Below, one piece after another: positions 1-8,794 of a stretch of 64,000 bases of DNA. The notes under the pieces are model-generated. The model did no database searches. It was given only the letters and a program-made list of their open reading frames with translations, and was not told the origin of the DNA. Origin of the DNA: Prochlorococcus sp. AG-347-G22 (GTDB lineage Bacteria > Cyanobacteriota > Cyanobacteriia > PCC-6307 > Cyanobiaceae); contig QCBK01000003.1 in NCBI GenBank assembly GCA_003281635.1, forward strand, positions 1-64,000, in the 5' to 3' direction. The translations under genes and the position numbers were made by a program. The first letter of the stretch is position 1; each line of letters starts with the position of its first letter.

Positions 1-1
1 G

Positions 2-1258
2 GAAGGAGTCGAGAAAATTAATAATAAAATTAACGATAAAGTAAAAGCTGAATTGTTAAATTACCAAAAAAATAAACTAGAGTCCCAATTAAAAACAGGA
101 GATTATAAAGTTACTCTTTTTGGAGCAGGTTCCTCAGGAAAAACATCTATAGCAAGATCTTTATTGAAAAATATTGTCGGACAAACCTCAGCAAAAATAG
201 GTACAACAAAGCAAATAAATAGCTATAAAATTCGTATACCGCTTTTAAAAAGAAATATTAATATAGTTGATACTCCGGGTTTATTCGAACCATCTAAATT
301 AGGAGAAGAAAGAGAAAAAGCAACAATTATACAAGCATCAAATTCTGACTTAATTCTTTTTGTGTTAGATCAGGACATAAATAAATACGAAAACTATTTA
401 ATTAAAGAATTATTAAAGTTAAGGAAAAAAATAATAATAGTTCTAAATAAATGTGATCTGAGGTCTAGAGATGAAAATAACCTTATTAAAGAAAATGTAA
501 TTTCTATAACTTCCGCTAGAAAAAATAAAATTTCACTCGTTCAAACAATTGCAGTCCCTCAAAAATCTCCCCATACAAAATCAGAGGCTTTAAACTTAGT
601 TCCAGAGGTAGGGAGTTTATTTAGAGAAATAATTGAAACCCTCGATAATAATGGTGAAGAGTTATTGGCGGATAATATTCTTTTTCGCTCAAATAAGTTA
701 GGTATTAAAAGTAAAAATTTCATACAAGAACAAAGATATTTAATGTCAAATAAAGTTATTAATAAATATATGTGGATAACAGGAGGAGTAATACTAGTTA
801 ATCCATTGCCAGCCGTTGATTTTCTTACTACTACCTCCGTAAACCTTCAAATGATAATGGAGTTATCAAAAATATATGAAATAAAGCTTACCAAAAAAGA
901 TGCAAAAGATTTGGCGACTTCATTGCTAAGCGCGTTGGCTAAACAAGGAATACTAAAAGGGGGTCTCGCCATTCTTTCGCCTGCTTTAGCTACAAGCTTG
1001 ACTAAAATAATATTATCTAAATCTATACAATCAGTTACAGCAGGCTGGTTAATACGAATAGTAGGACTAAGTTTGATTGAATATTTTAAAAATGGTCAAG
1101 ATTGGGGAGATGGAGGAATTCAAGAAGTTGTAGATAAGATCTATAGAATAAGTAAAAGAGAGGATATTTTAAATAATTTCGTAAAAGAAGCTATTTCAAA
1201 AATTGAAATGAAAAAATATTTTAAATCAGATAAAAGTTTGCCTCCATTTACTAATTAA
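2..1258 (+). CDS. Era-like GTPase with C-terminal DUF697 domain (5' partial)
   Basis: The frame is open to the left window edge, so the N-terminus lies outside; the TTG at 53 is only an in-frame codon. GTPase motifs appear in order: P-loop GAGSSGKT, switch DTPGL, NKCD base-recognition motif and a TSAR G5-like motif. The C-terminal half (about residues 245-380) has hydrophobic helices and the look of DUF697, a domain often fused to GTPases and thought to act at membranes. The cellular role is unknown; a membrane or ribosome-related GTPase is inference. Its last 8 bases overlap the end of a small convergent membrane-protein gene. Confidence 0.85.
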   Translation, partial: EGVEKINNKINDKVKAELLNYQKNKLESQLKTGDYKVTLFGAGSSGKTSIARSLLKNIVGQTSAKIGTTKQINSYKIRIPLLKRNINIVDTPGLFEPSKLGEEREKATIIQASNSDLILFVLDQDINKYENYLIKELLKLRKKIIIVLNKCDLRSRDENNLIKENVISITSARKNKISLVQTIAVPQKSPHTKSEALNLVPEVGSLFREIIETLDNNGEELLADNILFRSNKLGIKSKNFIQEQRYLMSNKVINKYMWITGGVILVNPLPAVDFLTTTSVNLQMIMELSKIYEIKLTKKDAKDLATSLLSALAKQGILKGGLAILSPALATSLTKIILSKSIQSVTAGWLIRIVGLSLIEYFKNGQDWGDGGIQEVVDKIYRISKREDILNNFVKEAISKIEMKKYFKSDKSLPPFTN

Positions 1259-1388
1259 TATTGGATAATTGATCATTTAGATAAGTTCTGAAATCAAAGA
1301 TAGTTATCAATAGTAAATAAGCAATGCAAATAGCTATAGAGATAAACCCTGTTACTATTGCAATAATTTTTGGTCTGGCCATATTCAT
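1251..1388 (-). CDS. Small single-span membrane protein, 45 aa
   Basis: This frame runs from ATG at 1388 (a second ATG is at 1382) to a TAG at 1251-1253. The protein starts MNMARPKIIAIVTG and has one hydrophobic segment (about residues 8-30) followed by a short polar tail ending DQLSNIN. It begins 3 bases after the stop of the decarboxylase gene on the same strand, so co-transcription and translational coupling are likely. It overlaps the convergent GTPase by 8 bases. No family is recognised; a real gene is supported by the coherent membrane segment and the tight spacing. Confidence 0.7.
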   Translation of the reverse strand: MNMARPKIIAIVTGFISIAICIAYLLLITIFDFRTYLNDQLSNIN

Positions 1389-1391
1389 TAG

Positions 1392-2777
1392 TTAAGCATC
1401 TAGAAGTCTCAAAAGTTCTTCAATATGAAAATCTTTTGTATTGTAATTTCCCATGACAACCCGTAAAAAATATTTTCCTTTAAATTTTGGTCTAGAAAGC
1501 ATAAAATTATTGTTAATTAGTTCATTTACTTTAGTTTGAGTCCATGCATCAGAGTCTTTTGGCTCAAGTTTATTTGGTAAGAATGAAACAATATGGAGAG
1601 GTCCTGAATATATATCAAATTTATTTTTACTAATATTTTTTACAAAAAAATCTTTTCTTTCTATTGATGATTTTAATATATTTTCTATTCCTTTGAGACC
1701 TAAAAAACGTAACCCAAGCCATAACTTGATAACCTCTGCAGGTCTAGAACCTTGTATGCCTATTTCTCCTCTATTAATAATATTTTCTTTAGATGATATA
1801 TATGGTAGTCCAGTATTAAATGTATTTTCTAAAGTATTCATATTTGAAACCAATAACAAAGATGAAGTCTTTGTAATGCCAATAATTTTTTGTGGATTTA
1901 TCGTTATCGAATTAGCCTGATTAATATTATTTAGACCTTCTATAGGAATAGAGGTTATAGCAAAAATCCCTCCAATTGAACCATCAATATGTAACCATAT
2001 GTTTCTTTGTTTACAGATTTCACTTATTTCTTTAATAGGATCAATGGCTCCTCTTACAGTTGTCCCAAGGGTGGCAACAATAGCAAATATTTTTTTATTT
2101 TCTCTTGAACATTTATCTAAAGAGATTCTCAGATCGTTTATATCCATTCGACCTTGATTATCAGTCTTAATCCTGACAAGATTCCTAGTATCAAGACCCA
2201 TTACTCTTATACATTTAACGAAAGAAGAATGAGCATCTTCACTAACAAGTAATACAGAATTGGGATCTGAACCTAATCCAGCATTATTTCTAGCTGCAAT
2301 AAGTGCATTCAGATTACTTAATGTACCTCCGCTAGCAGCTATGCCTCCTGAGAAATCATTAAACCCTATTTTCTTGGCAAACCATTTGCATAATGATTCC
2401 TCAAGCAAGGTTACACTTGGTGATAACTCGTAAGCGAGAAGATTATTATTTAAACCAGCAGCAATTAAATCTCCCAAAATAGAAAAAATTAAAGGTGGGG
2501 GATCAAGGTGAGCTAGTGAGCCAGGATGAACGGGATTAAATGAATTATTCAAAAGAGATTCAATATCAGAAAACAAATCTTCCTCAGAGTTACCATCTTC
2601 CGCAGGCATAATACAATTGAAACTCTCATCAAAAGGTAAAGGACCATTTTTATCAGCTTTAGAGAACCAGTCACAAAGAGTTCGACTTGCTCTATTCAGA
2701 AGAGTAATCAATTTGTCATTAGTCCCTAAATTTGAGGGGAAATATATATCTTTATTATTAATTAAATCTTCAGCCAT
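1392..2777 (-). CDS. PLP-dependent group II amino-acid decarboxylase
   Basis: A 461-residue fold-type I PLP enzyme of the glutamate / diaminobutyrate / aromatic amino acid decarboxylase group. HIDGSIGG holds the Asp that contacts the pyridine nitrogen. NPQKI matches the NPHK-type segment with the Schiff-base lysine. A Gly/Ser-rich phosphate-binding stretch (AASGGTLSNLNAL, about residues 147-159) is also present. Substrate cannot be told from sequence; glutamate, diaminobutyrate and aspartate are all possible. The start ATG faces the divergent tadA start 44 bases away. The end lies just before a tiny membrane-protein gene that is probably in the same transcript. Confidence 0.85.
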   Translation of the reverse strand: MAEDLINNKDIYFPSNLGTNDKLITLLNRASRTLCDWFSKADKNGPLPFDESFNCIMPAEDGNSEEDLFSDIESLLNNSFNPVHPGSLAHLDPPPLIFSILGDLIAAGLNNNLLAYELSPSVTLLEESLCKWFAKKIGFNDFSGGIAASGGTLSNLNALIAARNNAGLGSDPNSVLLVSEDAHSSFVKCIRVMGLDTRNLVRIKTDNQGRMDINDLRISLDKCSRENKKIFAIVATLGTTVRGAIDPIKEISEICKQRNIWLHIDGSIGGIFAITSIPIEGLNNINQANSITINPQKIIGITKTSSLLLVSNMNTLENTFNTGLPYISSKENIINRGEIGIQGSRPAEVIKLWLGLRFLGLKGIENILKSSIERKDFFVKNISKNKFDIYSGPLHIVSFLPNKLEPKDSDAWTQTKVNELINNNFMLSRPKFKGKYFLRVVMGNYNTKDFHIEELLRLLDA

Positions 2778-2820
2778 CAGATAAGATATCTATTAATAAT
2801 TCTATTCTCAATCTTGGTAA

Positions 2821-3336
2821 ATGAGATATATTTTTGAAAATGGAAATAGTAAAGAAGAACAACAAAAAAAAACAAATAATTCAAAATACACCTCGTGGAT
2901 GAATTCGATATTAAGAAGATCCAAGGAAATTGAGAAAGTTGAGCTACCAATCTGTTCAATAATTTTAGATGAGAGAGGAAGATGTATCGGGAGAGGGGTT
3001 AACAGAAGGAATATAAATAAAGACCCATTAGGTCATGCTGAGATAATGGCACTTAGGCAGGCATCTCTAATAAAAAATGATTGGAGATTTAATGAATGTA
3101 CTATTATCACAAATTTAGAACCTTGTACTATGTGTTCCTCTGCACTTATTCAAGCAAGGATGGGTAAAGTTATTTTTGGGGCTTACGATAAGAAAAGAGG
3201 TGGATTGGGTGGTTCGATTGACCTATCAAAACATGAGAGTGCACATCACAAAATGGAAATAATTGGAGGTATCCTAGAAGATGAATGCAGTCAAATGTTA
3301 CAGATTTGGTTCAAAAAGTTGAGGACTCAAAAATAG
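2821..3336 (+). CDS. tadA: tRNA-specific adenosine deaminase TadA
   Basis: The protein converts A34 to inosine in tRNA-Arg(ACG). The zinc site is complete: HAE (His ligand plus proton-shuttle Glu, about residue 77) and PCTMC (two Cys ligands, about residue 102). The length of 171 residues is slightly above the usual 150-165 because of a lysine/asparagine-rich N-terminus; an internal ATG at 2899 would give a shorter form of 145 residues. Divergent from the decarboxylase, and convergent with the aminotransferase downstream, whose end it overlaps by 26 bases. Confidence 0.93.
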   Translation: MRYIFENGNSKEEQQKKTNNSKYTSWMNSILRRSKEIEKVELPICSIILDERGRCIGRGVNRRNINKDPLGHAEIMALRQASLIKNDWRFNECTIITNLEPCTMCSSALIQARMGKVIFGAYDKKRGGLGGSIDLSKHESAHHKMEIIGGILEDECSQMLQIWFKKLRTQK

Positions 3337-4495
3337 AAAATTTCTTTAGCTCGGTATCAAATAGGTTTAATAATCTATCAACATTCTCCTCACATGAATT
3401 AAAACCCATTAGCCCTACACGCCACACCTTTCCAGATAATTCTCCAAGTCCATTTCCTATCTCAATTCCAAAGTTTCTTAAGAGATGATTTCTAAAACCA
3501 TCCCCATCAACTGCTGGAGGTATTTTAACTGTTGTTAAAGTTGGCAATCTATAATCCTCTGATACATGTAATTCCATTCCAAGACTTTCTAAACCATTCC
3601 ACAATTTCTTTGCATTAGTATTATGTCTATTCCAAACATTTTCTAAACCCTCATTCGCAATTAATCGTAAACCTTCACGAATCGCAAAATTCATGTTCAC
3701 TGGAGCAGTATGATGGTAAACACGATCAGAACCCCAATACTTATTTAATAGAGATAAATCTAAATACCAGTTAGGTACTTTTGTTTTTCTTGAACCTAGT
3801 TTTTCTTCAGCTCTCTTATTCATTGTAAAAGGGCTTAATCCAGGAGGACAACTTAATCCCTTTTGACTACAACTGTATGCTAGATCAATTTTCCATTCAT
3901 CTATCAATAATTCTAAAGCACCTAGTGAAGTTACAGCATCAACTAAAAACAAGCAATTATTTTTTCTACAAATATCTCCAATACCATCAAGAGGTTGTAA
4001 AACACCACTTGATGTTTCAGCATGGACAATAGCAAAAATAGCAGGTTTTTTAGTCTCTATTTCATACTTAATTTCCTCGTAAGTAAAAGCTTCACCCCAT
4101 GGTTTTTCAATAAAGGAAACTTGAGCTTTATATCTAGTTGCCATATCAACTAATCTATCTCCAAAATATCCTTTTTTAGCAATAAGAATTTTTTCGCCTT
4201 CTTCAATAAAATTAGCTATTGAAGCTTCCATCGCTGCACTACCAGTGCCGCTCATTGGGAGTGTAATACGATTATTGCACTGCCAGGTATACCTTAAAAG
4301 TTGCTGAACGTCAGACATCAATGAGATATATGCCTCATCTAAATGACCAATAGGATTTAAAGAAAGAGCATTTAGAACTTCTGGATGTGCGTTTGAAGGT
4401 CCAGGTCCTAATAAAAGTCTGGAGGGAACATAAGTCTTTGAAAAATGAGACAAATTCTCTTTATTTAAAGCCGGAATAAGTTTTGCTTCTGTCAA
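3311..4495 (-). CDS. Class V aminotransferase, alanine/serine:glyoxylate type
   Basis: A PLP enzyme of 394 residues expected to transfer an amino group between alanine or serine and glyoxylate, which fits photorespiratory metabolism. GPGPSNAHP near the N-terminus, SGTGSAAMEA (phosphate binding), VDAVTSLGA (Asp contact) and CSQKGLSCPPG (Schiff-base Lys) are hallmarks of the AGT/SPT subfamily. The first in-frame start is TTG at 4495; no ATG lies in frame just upstream. It is divergent from glnA across about 210 bases and overlaps tadA at the 3' end by 26 bases. Confidence 0.9.
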   Translation of the reverse strand: MTEAKLIPALNKENLSHFSKTYVPSRLLLGPGPSNAHPEVLNALSLNPIGHLDEAYISLMSDVQQLLRYTWQCNNRITLPMSGTGSAAMEASIANFIEEGEKILIAKKGYFGDRLVDMATRYKAQVSFIEKPWGEAFTYEEIKYEIETKKPAIFAIVHAETSSGVLQPLDGIGDICRKNNCLFLVDAVTSLGALELLIDEWKIDLAYSCSQKGLSCPPGLSPFTMNKRAEEKLGSRKTKVPNWYLDLSLLNKYWGSDRVYHHTAPVNMNFAIREGLRLIANEGLENVWNRHNTNAKKLWNGLESLGMELHVSEDYRLPTLTTVKIPPAVDGDGFRNHLLRNFGIEIGNGLGELSGKVWRVGLMGFNSCEENVDRLLNLFDTELKKFSIFESSTF

Positions 4496-4644
4496 AGCAT
4501 TACATTCAATTACTTTTAAATTAATCTAATATCTCCACATAAGCGATATTTTTTTATAGAAATTAATTCAATTTAAATAATTAAGTAAATAATTATTAAA
4601 GTTATGACTTGAAACACTCAAAGAAGACATCTAGTCTTGAAAAA

Positions 4645-4687
4645 AGTTACGGTTGATACATAATAAGAATCATCAAGTTATTAATTT
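4645..4687 (+). promoter_or_regulatory. NtcA-type promoter of glnA
   Basis: GT-N10-AC (GTTACGGTTGATAC, 4646-4659) is followed by TAATTT (4682-4687), a TAN3T -10 element. The box centre at 4652.5 lies about 41.5 bases before a start site predicted near 4694, the class II activation geometry known for NtcA. The box differs from the strict GTA-N8-TAC at one base (GTT). The same element with the same spacing lies before urtA. It falls exactly on the TTG that would extend GlnA, which argues against that longer reading. Confidence 0.75.
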
Positions 4688-4709
4688 CATAGAAGGTATT
4701 TCAAAAGTT

Positions 4710-6131
4710 ATGTCTAAGTCTCCACAAGATGTTTTAAGTCAAATTAAAGACGAAGGAATTGAACTCATCGATTTAAAATTCACAGACATCCATGGTAAAT
4801 GGCAACATTTAACTCTTACATCAGACATGATAGAAGAGGATTCATTTACAGAAGGTCTAGCATTTGATGGTTCATCAATAAGAGGTTGGAAAGCAATTAA
4901 TGCCTCCGATATGTCAATGGTCCCAGACGCAAGTACGGCATGGATAGATCCTTTTTACAAACATAAAACTCTTAGTATGATTTGCTCTATCCAAGAGCCT
5001 AGAAGTGGAGAGCCTTATGATAGATGCCCAAGATCATTAGCTCAAAAGGCATTAAAATATTTAGATTCGACTGGTATAGCAGATACTGCATTTTTTGGAC
5101 CAGAACCAGAATTCTTTTTATTTGATGATGTTAGATATGACTCTAAAGAAGGAGGTTGTTTTTATAGTGTAGATACTATTGAAGCTCCATGGAATACAGG
5201 GAGAATTGAAGAAGGGGGAAACCTAGGATACAAAATACAATATAAAGAAGGATATTTTCCAGTAGCCCCAAATGATACTGCGCAAGATATCAGATCTGAG
5301 ATGCTTCTTCTTATGGGTGAATTAGGTATCCCCACCGAAAAGCATCACCATGAAGTTGCTGGTGCCGGCCAACATGAGCTTGGAATGAAATTCGATTCAT
5401 TAATAAATTCTGCTGATAACGTAATGACTTATAAATACGTTGTCAGAAATGTTGCTAAAAAATATGGGAAAACTGCAACGTTTATGCCCAAGCCTGTATT
5501 TAACGATAATGGAACTGGAATGCATGTTCACCAAAGTTTATGGAAGAGTGGTCAGCCACTATTTTTTGGTGAAGGAGCATATGCAAATTTATCTCAAACA
5601 GCAAGATGGTATATCGGAGGCATACTAAAACATGCACCATCATTCTTAGCATTTACTAACCCAACCACAAATAGTTATAAACGATTGGTTCCAGGATTCG
5701 AAGCTCCTGTAAATCTAGTTTATTCTGAGGGTAATAGATCAGCTGCAGTAAGAATACCTTTAACAGGACCAAGCCCTAAAGCTAAAAGATTAGAATTTAG
5801 ATCTGGAGACGCACTTGCAAATCCTTACTTAGCATTTTCTGTAATGATGCTTGCTGGTATTGATGGAATTAGAAATCAAATTGATCCTGGTGATGGAGTA
5901 GATGTAGATTTATTTGAACTTCCAGCTGATGAACTTGCAAAAATTGATACAGTACCTTCATCTCTAAATGACTCACTTAATGCGCTAAAAGCAGATAAGG
6001 ATTATCTATTAGCTGGTGGAGTATTTACTGAAGATTTTATTGATAACTTTATCGATATAAAATACGAAGAGGTACAACAACTAAGACAAAGGCCTCATCC
6101 ACATGAATTCTTCATGTATTACGATGCATAA
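4710..6131 (+). CDS. glnA: Glutamine synthetase type I
   Basis: Catalyses glutamate + NH4+ + ATP to glutamine, the entry of ammonium in the GS/GOGAT cycle. ATG at 4710 gives 473 residues, the usual GSI length; an in-frame TTG at 4653 would add 19 residues but lies inside the NtcA-type promoter. Family motifs include [31 protein letters not shown], the ATP-site MPKP segment and [15 protein letters not shown]. At the position of the adenylylated Tyr in enterobacterial GS (NLYDLP) this protein has DLFELP, so that modification is impossible here. A hairpin terminator follows. Confidence 0.97.
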   Translation: MSKSPQDVLSQIKDEGIELIDLKFTDIHGKWQHLTLTSDMIEEDSFTEGLAFDGSSIRGWKAINASDMSMVPDASTAWIDPFYKHKTLSMICSIQEPRSGEPYDRCPRSLAQKALKYLDSTGIADTAFFGPEPEFFLFDDVRYDSKEGGCFYSVDTIEAPWNTGRIEEGGNLGYKIQYKEGYFPVAPNDTAQDIRSEMLLLMGELGIPTEKHHHEVAGAGQHELGMKFDSLINSADNVMTYKYVVRNVAKKYGKTATFMPKPVFNDNGTGMHVHQSLWKSGQPLFFGEGAYANLSQTARWYIGGILKHAPSFLAFTNPTTNSYKRLVPGFEAPVNLVYSEGNRSAAVRIPLTGPSPKAKRLEFRSGDALANPYLAFSVMMLAGIDGIRNQIDPGDGVDVDLFELPADELAKIDTVPSSLNDSLNALKADKDYLLAGGVFTEDFIDNFIDIKYEEVQQLRQRPHPHEFFMYYDA

Positions 6132-6168
6132 TTAAAAGAACAATAGTTTAAATTAATCAGTTTAAATT

Positions 6169-6218
6169 AATCAATTTGAGAAATATCACAAAATATTCTC
6201 AAATTGATTTTTTTTTTG
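6169..6218 (+). terminator. Rho-independent terminator after glnA
   Basis: A 13-bp stem, AATCAATTTGAGA paired with TCTCAAATTGATT, encloses an AT-rich loop and runs directly into more than ten T residues. It begins 38 bases after the glnA stop. Just before it, a 14-base unit GTTTAAATTAATCA occurs twice in tandem (6146-6173), the second copy running into the stem. Confidence 0.85.
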
Positions 6219-6245
6219 TTGGAATATATATATATAAATTGAAAA

Positions 6246-7301
6246 ATGGCTAGGGAATCTATCTCAAAAATTGCATATAAAACGCTACAACAAAGTAAAA
6301 GCATTGCAGGTTTCGCTCACAAACAGATTAGTTCAAGATTAATGAACTTTATTCTTCCCGATTCAAAGCTTGAAAATTTTAATATAGATAGAGACCTTCT
6401 AATGCAAATCCAAAATTCAATGGATAATTTAAGAGAAGAAGATTGGAATGATGCAGAAAAAAATATATATCCAAAAAAATTATTGTTTGACGAACCATGG
6501 CTTAGATATCTAACTCAATATCCTAAAATTTGGCTCGATATGCCTATTACATGGGACAGACGCAGAAAACAAAACTTTGATGATCTTCCAAAATCAATTG
6601 ATAAAGATAATTATCCTCAATATTACTTGAGAAATTTTCATCATCAAACAGATGGTTATTTATCAGATTTTTCAGCTAGCATTTATGATTTACAAGTTGA
6701 GATACTTTTTAATGGTAGTGCTGACTCAATGAGGAGAAGAATAATTAAGCCAATAAAAGAAGGTCTTGAAATTTTTAGAGATAGAAAAAAAAGTTCTATA
6801 AAAATGCTTGATGTGGCTACAGGATCAGGAAGAACATTAAAACAATTAAGAGCAGCATTTCCTAAAGAAAAAATTACAGGCATTGATTTATCTGATTCAT
6901 ACTTAAAAGAGGCAAGTAGATATATTTCAGATTTAGATGGAGATTTAATTCAGTTGATAAAAGGTAACGCTGAGGAATTACCTTTTGAAAATAATAGTTT
7001 TCAATGCATTTCTTGTGTTTACTTATTTCATGAATTACCTAGAACAATTAGAGCTAAAGTATTAAATGAATTTTTTAGAGTTCTTGAACCTGGCGGAATA
7101 TTAGTTTTAGCTGATTCAATTCAAATAAGTGATTCACCTGACTTTACATCAGTAATGGAAAGCTTCTATAAATCTTTTCATGAGCCTTTTTATTGTGATT
7201 ACATAAAAGAGGATATAGATTCTAAAATTGAAGATGTAGGGTTTAAAGATGTAAAATCAAATTCCTTTTTTATGACCAAAGTATGGTCTGCTGTAAAGTA
7301 A
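6246..7301 (+). CDS. SAM-dependent class I methyltransferase
   Basis: A 351-residue protein with a methyltransferase domain at about residues 185-300: motif I MLDVATGSGRTL, GIDLSDSYL (acidic end of strand 2), GNAEELPFENNSFQ and EFFRVLEPGGILVLADS. This pattern is like UbiE and sterol/quinone methyltransferases. The first 170 residues form an extra N-terminal region not seen in those enzymes and contain many aromatic residues. The methyl acceptor is unknown. The next gene starts 13 bases downstream on the same strand. Confidence 0.85.
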   Translation: MARESISKIAYKTLQQSKSIAGFAHKQISSRLMNFILPDSKLENFNIDRDLLMQIQNSMDNLREEDWNDAEKNIYPKKLLFDEPWLRYLTQYPKIWLDMPITWDRRRKQNFDDLPKSIDKDNYPQYYLRNFHHQTDGYLSDFSASIYDLQVEILFNGSADSMRRRIIKPIKEGLEIFRDRKKSSIKMLDVATGSGRTLKQLRAAFPKEKITGIDLSDSYLKEASRYISDLDGDLIQLIKGNAEELPFENNSFQCISCVYLFHELPRTIRAKVLNEFFRVLEPGGILVLADSIQISDSPDFTSVMESFYKSFHEPFYCDYIKEDIDSKIEDVGFKDVKSNSFFMTKVWSAVK

Positions 7302-7314
7302 AAAAAAAACTCCT

Positions 7315-7578
7315 ATGAACTCTTGGGATAAAGACACTATTCAGCTTGTTCAAAGTCTTAATGACAAATTAAAGATAGATCATTCTAAATGGCATAAAGA
7401 TAAAGGGAATAAATATAAACGAGCTGCAGAACTAATTTCGGCTGGATTATGCCATTTAATTATTTCTTGTAATGAAAATGAAACTATTGAGTATATAGAA
7501 GAAAGTGTTAAATGGTTAAAAGAAATAAACGTAGATCAACCTTGCCCTAGTAAAAATCACCTTTTTAAAGCCAACTGA
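7315..7578 (+). CDS. Conserved small cyanobacterial protein, possibly DUF6439
   Basis: An 87-residue soluble, largely helical protein, rich in charged residues, with a central RAAELISAGLCHLI segment and a C-terminal PCPSKNH. It resembles the cyanobacterial DUF6439 family from memory, which has no known function. It begins 13 bases after the methyltransferase and is probably co-transcribed. Its last 22 bases overlap the convergent anti-sigma kinase gene. Confidence 0.75.
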   Translation: MNSWDKDTIQLVQSLNDKLKIDHSKWHKDKGNKYKRAAELISAGLCHLIISCNENETIEYIEESVKWLKEINVDQPCPSKNHLFKAN

Positions 7579-7991
7579 AGCCTATTACCTTTACTACTCC
7601 ATCTAATATCATCAAAACATTCATTAATAATGTATAAGCCACGGCCATTTACACTACTTATTTTTTTGGGTAATTTGTAATCTCTTTTTTTTATTTCTAT
7701 ACCATTACCTTGATCTTGAATTTGCCAAACACACCAATTAGGAGTAATTATTCTTCTTACTCTAATATTTTTTTTAGGATCTAATTTATTTCCATGTTTT
7801 ACTGCGTTAACTAGTGCTTCATGTAAACCAAGTTTTATAAGATAGCTTGATTGAGAATTTTTAATAGGTTCTAATAATTGATCGACAAATTCATTTAACT
7901 GTAATGATGATTCGAATTCGTAGTTTGACCAGTTAATTTTTGGTCTTTTAAAAAATCTTTTTAAAATATTTTTGCCCCGGAATAAGGACAT
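7557..7991 (-). CDS. RsbW-like anti-sigma factor serine/threonine kinase
   Basis: A 144-residue stand-alone GHKL ATPase domain. The N box reads GLHEALVNAVKHGN, the G1 box DQGNGI and the G2 box GRGLYIIN, the set found in RsbW/SpoIIAB kinases that bind a sigma factor or phosphorylate a STAS antagonist. A basic N-terminal extension (about 20 residues, FRGKNILKRFFKRPK) precedes it. No sigma factor is adjacent. A STAS protein occurs elsewhere in the window (31978-32340), but pairing them is inference. Confidence 0.87.
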   Translation of the reverse strand: MSLFRGKNILKRFFKRPKINWSNYEFESSLQLNEFVDQLLEPIKNSQSSYLIKLGLHEALVNAVKHGNKLDPKKNIRVRRIITPNWCVWQIQDQGNGIEIKKRDYKLPKKISSVNGRGLYIINECFDDIRWSSKGNRLQLALKR

Positions 7992-8039
7992 AATAATATT
8001 TTTACACTGTCTTAATTTTAACTTATTAGATACCTTAAT

Positions 8040-8759
8040 TTAAAGAATATTATTGTGTCTCTTTGAAATAGCAGGATGCCGTAGGATGGAGTCCATAAGT
8101 CTTACTCCTCTTAGTTGATTTATTAAAGGCATATGTCCATCAGGAGCATCCAATGACCAGCAAAAAGATCCAGGATATCTAGTCCATAAGCCCTCTTTTT
8201 TCCACCCTATTTTCGGCCACATTAATTCATATTTTTTCCCTACTGATTTTAATATCTTTGCCTGAATTGAAAATCCAAATCTACCAGTAGAATAAATAAG
8301 CCATAATCTATCTATTGTTTCTAGATCTTTTTCTGACATATTTTTAACTTCACTGTAGAAAACATATCCTCGTTTTTCAGCTAATTTTCCAGCTAATTTT
8401 CGTAAGTAGGAACTTGTTAATCTATCTGCATCTTCAAATTTTTGCTCAACTAACATCAATTGCAAATCTTCGTAATTAATATCAATATCTGAATATGTAT
8501 TAAACCAATTATTGAATTTAGAGTTTTCAAAGAATTCTGGCTTAAATTTTTTTAAAACTTGCAATATCCAACCAGCAGCCCAATCATCTCCTTCTCTATC
8601 AAACAAATCAAACAGTGATGGGCCAAGATTAAAAATATTTTCGACTTCTGATTCTATTTGAGTTAATGAATTTATTCTTTTTCTTTGATTGGAATCTACA
8701 AATTTTTTTATAAAATCTAATGTAGCATTAATATTGTTATCCTGTTCTTTGTTATTCAT
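8040..8759 (-). CDS. GUN4-domain protein
   Basis: The C-terminal 140 residues match GUN4, which binds protoporphyrins and stimulates Mg-chelatase: LAEKRG, DLETIDRLWLIYSTGRFGFSIQAKI, WTRYPGSFCWSLDAPDGHMP and LRGVRLMDSILRHP. The N-terminal roughly 90 residues form a helical extension, as in the cyanobacterial Gun4 architecture. Cyanobacteria often have several GUN4-domain proteins, so this may be the chelatase cofactor or a paralogue. It is divergent from mnmH, with 35 bases between starts. Confidence 0.88.
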   Translation of the reverse strand: MNNKEQDNNINATLDFIKKFVDSNQRKRINSLTQIESEVENIFNLGPSLFDLFDREGDDWAAGWILQVLKKFKPEFFENSKFNNWFNTYSDIDINYEDLQLMLVEQKFEDADRLTSSYLRKLAGKLAEKRGYVFYSEVKNMSEKDLETIDRLWLIYSTGRFGFSIQAKILKSVGKKYELMWPKIGWKKEGLWTRYPGSFCWSLDAPDGHMPLINQLRGVRLMDSILRHPAISKRHNNIL

Positions 8760-8794
8760 TTTAAAAAATCAATCTAAAAAAATAAAAACTATCC

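Noticed and set aside
4653-4709. Longer GlnA from a TTG at 4653
   Set aside because: The extension lies inside the NtcA box and -10 element, and 473 residues from ATG 4710 is the family length.
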